In this document: one piece after another, positions 59,070 to 64,000 of the stretch
Position numbering within the stretch: the stretch's first letter is position 1
Layout of the letters: every line of letters starts with the position of its first letter
Source of the DNA: Symbiodinium natans
Lineage: Eukaryota; Sar; Dinophyceae; Suessiales; Symbiodiniaceae
Direction: 5' to 3'
NCBI GenBank assembly: GCA_905221605.1
Contig: CAJNDS010000846.1
Span: forward strand, 56,001 to 120,000
DNA: 64,000 nucleotides
Position numbers and translations under genes: made by a program
Notes under the pieces: model-generated
Seen by the model: only the letters and a program-made list of their open reading frames with translations
What the model was told of the DNA's origin: nothing
Database searches by the model: none

Positions 59070-62000
59070 CGCTAATCCCTAAACCCTAAACGCTAAACCC
59101 CAAAATCCTAAACCCTAAACCATAAACCCTTCAAGGGATTATATTGGGTACCTCATTCCCTCATTCCCTACTAGCCAACAGCAAGACTTAGGTTGAGCCA
59201 GCATCGCTGATTGGCTTGCTGGAACTCGGGTTTAGGGTTCAGAGCTTTGGCTTTAAGGTCTTAGGGCTTCCCTAAGCCCTAAACCCTAAACCCTAAACCC
59301 TCATCCCTTGTAGGAGTCTTGGGCTTAGGGGGTTGGTGGCCCTTCCAGATGGTTCTCGTCGTGCCGAACCTCTTAGTTGCCAAGCATCAGGCTGCGGGCC
59401 CCTAGAAGGGACCCTGAATCCGATTCCCCGATATAACCCATATATATATATATATCTCTACATATATGTATATATATATATATATATCTACATATATATG
59501 TATATATCTACATATATGTATATACCTGATAGAGTCTTATAGAGTCCCTATATACCTAAGTAGCCCGTACATTACCCCTAAGGTCCCTTCCTCCTTTCGT
59601 CCCCTGACGGCCTAAATCCTGAAACGGTACATGTAATGTTCGGGGCTTGTTGGCTACAGATGGTGAAACGGTCTAGGATTGTGGTTCACGATCAAGCACG
59701 GTATTGTTGGTTAGGGCAGATTGGGAGCGCGCCTAACCTTAAAACCTCAGAGCTCAAACCCTGTATGCCTTCCAGAATGGGAGCTTTCGAGTGAAGAAGC
59801 TTGGCAAGATGTAAGACTGATGGCTTAATTAGGGCTTTGTTCATGAACCTGGCCCTACAGTTCTAATCCCAACTATGCTCATGAATGAGGCCCAACCCTA
59901 AACCCTAAACCCGAAATCCTAAACCCTAAACATATGTATCCAAGCAGCAGCCGAAACAGCCGTAGGTTCCGGAACAAGCGCAGCAGCGTCAATGTCTCCA
60001 CCGTGCGGAGGTCGAGAATAAACCTTGCAGAACCCCCCCTCCCCAGCAAGCAACCTAGCTTGCTAACCCTGAAGCCTACTAGCTTCAAGAATAGGGGCAC
60101 CCTTTTTTGGGTTGGTTACTTTATAAGGGAACCCATAACCAAAAAAGGGGGGTAAGGGTACCACTGCTACAAGGACGAAGAAGTGAGAGGTCGCTTCCGT
60201 CGAGTGACGGACCCATACTGCTTGACCATCACAGGCGTGAACCCGATGCAAAAAAGGGGGACAAACAAAGGTGAGGGTGCATCTCACCGTGCTGCACAGG
60301 CCAGCGTTTAAGGCCTCATTGACGATATTTCCTCCTCGGCAAGAGGGACGGCCGAGTCTGGACCACCTCCGGCGCAGCTGGCGTCTCACGATGCCTTGAC
60401 AACTTTCTCGTTCTTGTCTGGCACAGGATTAGCGACTTTGTGGGCCAAGCCAGGACAGGTTCAATTCTCGTCTGGTTGTCAGCCCACGGCTACGTCTCGC
60501 ACCTGCGCGCACTTGCCAGACAAACCCTGACAGTCGCCAATTAGGGTTTAGGGTTTAGGACCCTGAACCCTTGAATCCTAAGCCCATAAACTCGGCGTTG
60601 GGATTCAGGGCTTGGACGTAGAAACATCAGGCGGCAGAGAACACCAGCTTGTACCTTGACTTCCCCCCATAACAGGTCCTAAGTACCCATGGGGGACACT
60701 TACCCAAACCATAATCGAAATTCCTATTGTAGGAACCCTACTTTCTAAACCCTAAACCCTAAACCCCAAACCCCAAACCCCAAACCCTAAACCCTAAACC
60801 TGAACCCCAAACCAAACCCTAAACCCTAAACCTACATGTAGGTTCTTAGGTCCCTTTGGGAAGTGAAGCCTACAGACCCTCAGTCGCATCCCGTGGTCTT
60901 GTTCAGATGAACCAAGGCCCTGAATCCGAAATCCCAATCACCCTAAACCCTAAACCCTACACCCTAAACCCTAAACCCTAAACCCTAAATCCTAAACCCT
61001 AAACCCTAAACCCTATACCTGCACTTCTAGACTGTCCAAACCCTGAACCCCGAACCCTAAATGCAGCTGAGGGACAGAGACATGATGTCCGAGGACAGCA
61101 TGGCTATATCCGGCAGAAACCAGCCGGTGAGGTAGTTGACGCCAATGTTTCGCAAGCGCATCTCAACGAATCCTGCACACGGCATCTTCTTTAGGGTTTA
61201 GGGTTTAAAGTTTAGAGTTTGAGGACCCAAGGCCTAGTTTTGCAGGTTACCTGAAAACCCTGCCAAGGGCTCCTCTTGGGTTTGTTTAAACAAAAATACA
61301 AAATAATTGCCCAGGGGGATCTAGGTACACCCCACACCCTGACCCCTTCAGGATCGGATTCGGCCGCTCCAATCGCTCTGCCAAGGTGGCAGCATTGGGG
61401 TGCAAACTTGCGGGTGGATGTGGCATTTAGGGCTTGGGGAGGCTTATGGGGTTTATTTCCCGAAGCCCTAAACCCTAAACCCTAGCCGCGAACCCCTAAC
61501 CCCTAACCCCTAAATCCTAAACTTAAACCTTAAACCCTGAACCTAGGCTTTGCTTAGGGTTTTAGGGCTGTAGGGATTCGAGAGCTCTAGGGTTCTTCGC
61601 TTTAGGAAACGCTCCTAAACCCTTCGACCTGAACCCAAAGCAGGGTTAGGGTTTAGGGTTTAAGGACTCGACACCCTAAAGCCCTCAGTCAACCCCCCTA
61701 CCAAGAAACATGACTCAAACGTGCAGCCCCCTGGATAGGGTTCCAGGTATGGGCCCGCAATTTGGGCCCCCTGTTCTATAACCCTTCTTTTCACCAAACG
61801 TAACCAGGGCCCGTACTTCAGATCCCTATAAACAAGGGTAAGGGACCATACCAAGGGCCCTTGGTTCCAACCTTAGATTGAAAGTTCCAGTTTTCGTCGG
61901 CACTTCGAGGAAAGGCCAGTGCAGCACTCAGGGCTTGCCCTCACAGGGCTGTATCAGGTGAACCCTAGAATCTAGAACGGTTTAGGCTTAGGGTTTATAG

Positions 62001-63888
62001 GGTTGAGGGTTAACTAAACCCTAAGCCTTCCTAGGAACCTTCTGAATGTCATTTCAAGAACACTGCTTCATGAAGGGGTTTTGGAAGCTCTGGGGCTCGA
62101 GAGACCTGCATTGGTGCTTATGTCAGCAAGTCGCCGGACTTGCAAGCAGGTGCCCTAAACCCTAGACCCTAAACACTCAAAACCATTTGTAGATCCAACC
62201 CCTATGGTAAGGCTGCTTATCAGCTACTTAGAGGACTTAGGTTGCTTACAAGCACAGATATGATTGGGATCCTAAACCCTTAAACCCTTAAACCCTAAAC
62301 CCTAAACCCTGAACCCTAAACCCTAAACCCTAAACCCTAAACCCTAAACCCTGAACCCTGAACCTCCAAGTAGCACTGCATGCCAGGGCCTGTACGTGGG
62401 TCGATGAACCCTCGAAGGAATGTAACCAGGACGTCCTTGGTTCAGGGTTCCTACTGCCTCAAGGGCTAGGGGTTTAGGGTTTAGGGTTTAGGGTTTGGGG
62501 TTTAGGGTTTAGGGTCTAGGGGTTCGGTTTAGGGTTTAGGGTCTAGGGGTTAGGGCTTAGGACTCAAAACCCTACGTAAGCCCATAGGTGCAGCGCAGGA
62601 GCAATGATCCATACCACGCAGCTTCCCAGCTCTAACGACTCGATGGCGCCTGTGCTTGTGTTTGTCTTTTTGTTGTTTATGTTCGGGCTTTAAAGGCTTT
62701 TAAGTGTTTTTTACGGTTTTAAGGGCTTTTGGGTTTTTGTCTAGGGTTTTTAGGGTTTAGGTTTTGCTCCCTAACACTGATCGAGAGAAGTTCTCGACCC
62801 CTTCAGGCCTGTCGCCCTGACTGGAAAAGCAGTGATCAATGGGATCATGATGGTGTCGTGGACGATCGTCATGGAGCATACCTGGAGTTTCAGGGTCTAG
62901 TGACTACACTTCGCTTGGTACCATTAAGCAAACCTTTTTTATGTACTATTTCCTTCGGTTCCCAAATATACAAAAACACAACACAATTCCGAAAGGATTG
63001 TTGAGAAGTAAGCTGTGGGATGGGGGCGTTTAGGGTTGAGTCGTGTTGCCGGCTGCAAAGCCCCCTTGCTAAGGTTTAGGGTTTAGGGTTTAGGGCTTAG
63101 GGTTTAGGGTTGAGGGTTGAGGGTTTAGGGTTTAGGGTTTAGGCCAAATCCATCCAAGGAGCAATGTCCCAGAACAAGCACTGCGGGCTGCTTGGCCTTT
63201 CCAGCGTCGAGAAGCAACCCGTGCCATGTGCACCATTGGGGGGGGGGGGGGGGTAAGGTTTAGGCTTCACCCCAGGCTCTCATAAACCCCAAACAGAAGG
63301 GCGTCATGGTCAAATACCAAGCCCCACCGGGTCCATGTACCCATCTAGTACATACTTGGGCCTTAAAGAGGTTCCTATACAGTAGCTTAGGGCACAAGAG
63401 TACACTATATGGGTACATGGACCCTTAGGGAATCAAAAGTTGAGCTCCTACTTGTGGGCTCGCTGTGTACCGTAAAAAAAGCAGACCTGTCACCCTAAGC
63501 CCCGAGCCGCCAACAGTGCCTCAACAGTGCCTCAAACGTGCCCACAATCCAACCTTCCTTCCCTCAGTCCCTAAGGTTCGGGTTAGCGTTTAAGGTTTAG
63601 GGTTTAGGGGGGTTTGGGGTTTAGGGTTTAGGGTTTAGCGTCAGTGTTTAGAGTCAGGGTTCAGGGTTTATGTTTAACCCCAAACCCCAAACCAGTCGGG
63701 CTTAGGCTCACCAAGGGGTCCTGCAGCGTGCTTTGGACTGCATGCGCTGTAGGGCACCCGATTTAGGGTTTAGGGTTTAGGGTCACATCCCGAATCGCAA
63801 GACCCCAGACACCCCAAGCCTGAAATCAAGAACCTTGCAAGACCCGCCTCGCCACCAACTTCTGCAGGCAGCTGTCACTCAGCACTTC
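51764..63888 (-). CDS. Voltage-gated cation channel with cyclic-nucleotide-binding domain (5' end outside window)
   Basis: Minus-strand exons read in order: 63834-63888, 63712-63746, about 63143-63190 (CLFWDIAPWMD, entry to S1), 62809-62881 (S1, IVHDTIMIPLITAF), 62576-62649 and 62396-62435 (S2 region, FLRGFIDP), 61068-61172 (S2-S3 linker and S3, NYLTGWFLPDI), 59941-60054 (S4 with spaced arginines, LRLFRNLRLFRLL), 57300-57349, 57082-57209 (S5, ISIIALLCHFTACAWC), 56476-56739 (pore and S6), 56201-56299 and 55856-55911 (C-linker, SVELSADILRCIRQR), 52627-52744 and about 51764-51856 (cNMP-binding fold, FQAGAKGDLMYFVRDG). The pore reads LHWALTQFTPAAMD, without the GYG of selective potassium channels. 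It is a plasma- or organelle-membrane channel by family. Several donors are GA or GC. The joins at 59941/57349 and around 63.2 kb are uncertain, and extra exons may be missing. Confidence 0.85.
57612..57688. mobile_element. Inverted-repeat element family III
   Basis: GGGTACCCAGTTTTGGGTTGG then TTACTATATAAGG and a right end AAAAGGGTACC. Further copies at about 60091-60165, 58268-58408 (with a CCCTAAA array inside) and a diverged one at 49947-50024. Confidence 0.55.
58993..59174. mobile_element. Inverted-repeat element family I with poly-C and CCCTAAA insert
   Basis: Left end GTTAGTAGGGAATGAGGGAA, right end CCTCATTCCCTCATTCCCTA. The centre contains a C tract of about 50 and several CCCTAAA-like units. 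It lies in the channel intron between 59941 and 57349. Confidence 0.6.
59018..59067. repeat. Poly-C tract, about 50 nt
   Basis: Homopolymer C inside a family I element. Other G/C homopolymers of 14-35 nt: 9467-9481, 20510-20525, 22987-23014, 31541-31558, 45226-45240, 45291-45306, 51745-51762, 52984-53013 and 63239-63254. Confidence 0.9.
63327..63432. mobile_element. Inverted-repeat element family IV
   Basis: Ends GGGTCCATGTACCC and GGGTACATGGACCC are perfect complements about 100 bp apart. A related, partly duplicated sequence (GGGAATACTTGGGTCTTGA..., TATATAAGGA) is at about 39738-39870. Confidence 0.6.
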
Positions 63889-64000
63889 CTCCAAGGGGTT
63901 CAGGGTTCAGGGTTCAGGGTTTAGGGTTTAGGGTTTAGGGTTTAGGGCCACTATTCATTGAAACCTGTACACCCTGAACCCTGCGAACCCTGAATCCCTA

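Noticed and set aside
1-64000. A true chromosome end (telomere)
   Set aside because: Arrays are short, interrupted and in both orientations, separated by genes; no terminal array at either edge.
1-64000. tRNA, rRNA, CRISPR arrays, bacterial operons
   Set aside because: No cloverleaf-like unit, conserved rRNA segment or spacer-repeat array with unique spacers was recognised; the tandem arrays here have no spacers.

Overview
The window looks like nuclear DNA of a dinoflagellate-type alveolate. Four things point there: plant-type telomere repeats (TTTAGGG/CCCTAAA) scattered along the whole length in both orientations; genes broken into very short exons (15-260 nt); many introns that start with GC or GA instead of GT while ending in AG; and a voltage-gated channel with the unusual pore wording I associate with dinoflagellate channels. 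The apparent compactness (roughly one gene per 2 kb in the first 14 kb) and the intron-resident inverted-repeat elements recall syndinian dinoflagellates such as Amoebophrya. That affiliation is an inference, not a result.

Almost none of the long open frames is a gene by itself. I worked by reading the unique islands between repeat arrays for exons bounded by an AG acceptor and a GT/GC/GA donor, and asked whether phases join. Three genes are well supported: a secreted 272-residue protein (9031-10497, minus), a Deg/HtrA serine protease with catalytic H, D and S on separate exons plus a PDZ domain (minus, at least 17098-33919), and a six-transmembrane voltage-gated, cyclic-nucleotide-binding channel (minus, about 51764-63888 and running off the right edge). 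Five further minus-strand models (202-1024, 1701-6323, 6546-8559, 10637-11722, 11974-14400) are phase-consistent but have no recognised family. Phase consistency is weak evidence when donors are permissive, so their confidence is moderate.

Layout: 0.2-14.4 kb, six closely packed minus-strand genes; 14.4-17 kb, repeats and doubtful exons; 17.1-33.9 kb (perhaps to 38.98 kb), the Deg protease, whose introns hold long open frames on both strands; 38.98/39.03 kb, two putative start codons facing apart across three CCCTAAA units; 39.2-51.7 kb, repeats, foldback DNA and isolated candidate exons that I could not assemble; 51.8-64 kb, the channel.

Introns and spacers are filled by TTTAGGG arrays and sequence variants, homopolymer G/C tracts, AT-rich microsatellites, and several families of about 80-180 bp inverted-repeat elements that behave like introners. 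Some telomere-like arrays are flanked by direct repeats, and one sits inside an element whose sister copy lacks it, so these arrays appear to have been inserted into already internal DNA. No tRNA, rRNA, spliced-leader gene or CRISPR array was seen.
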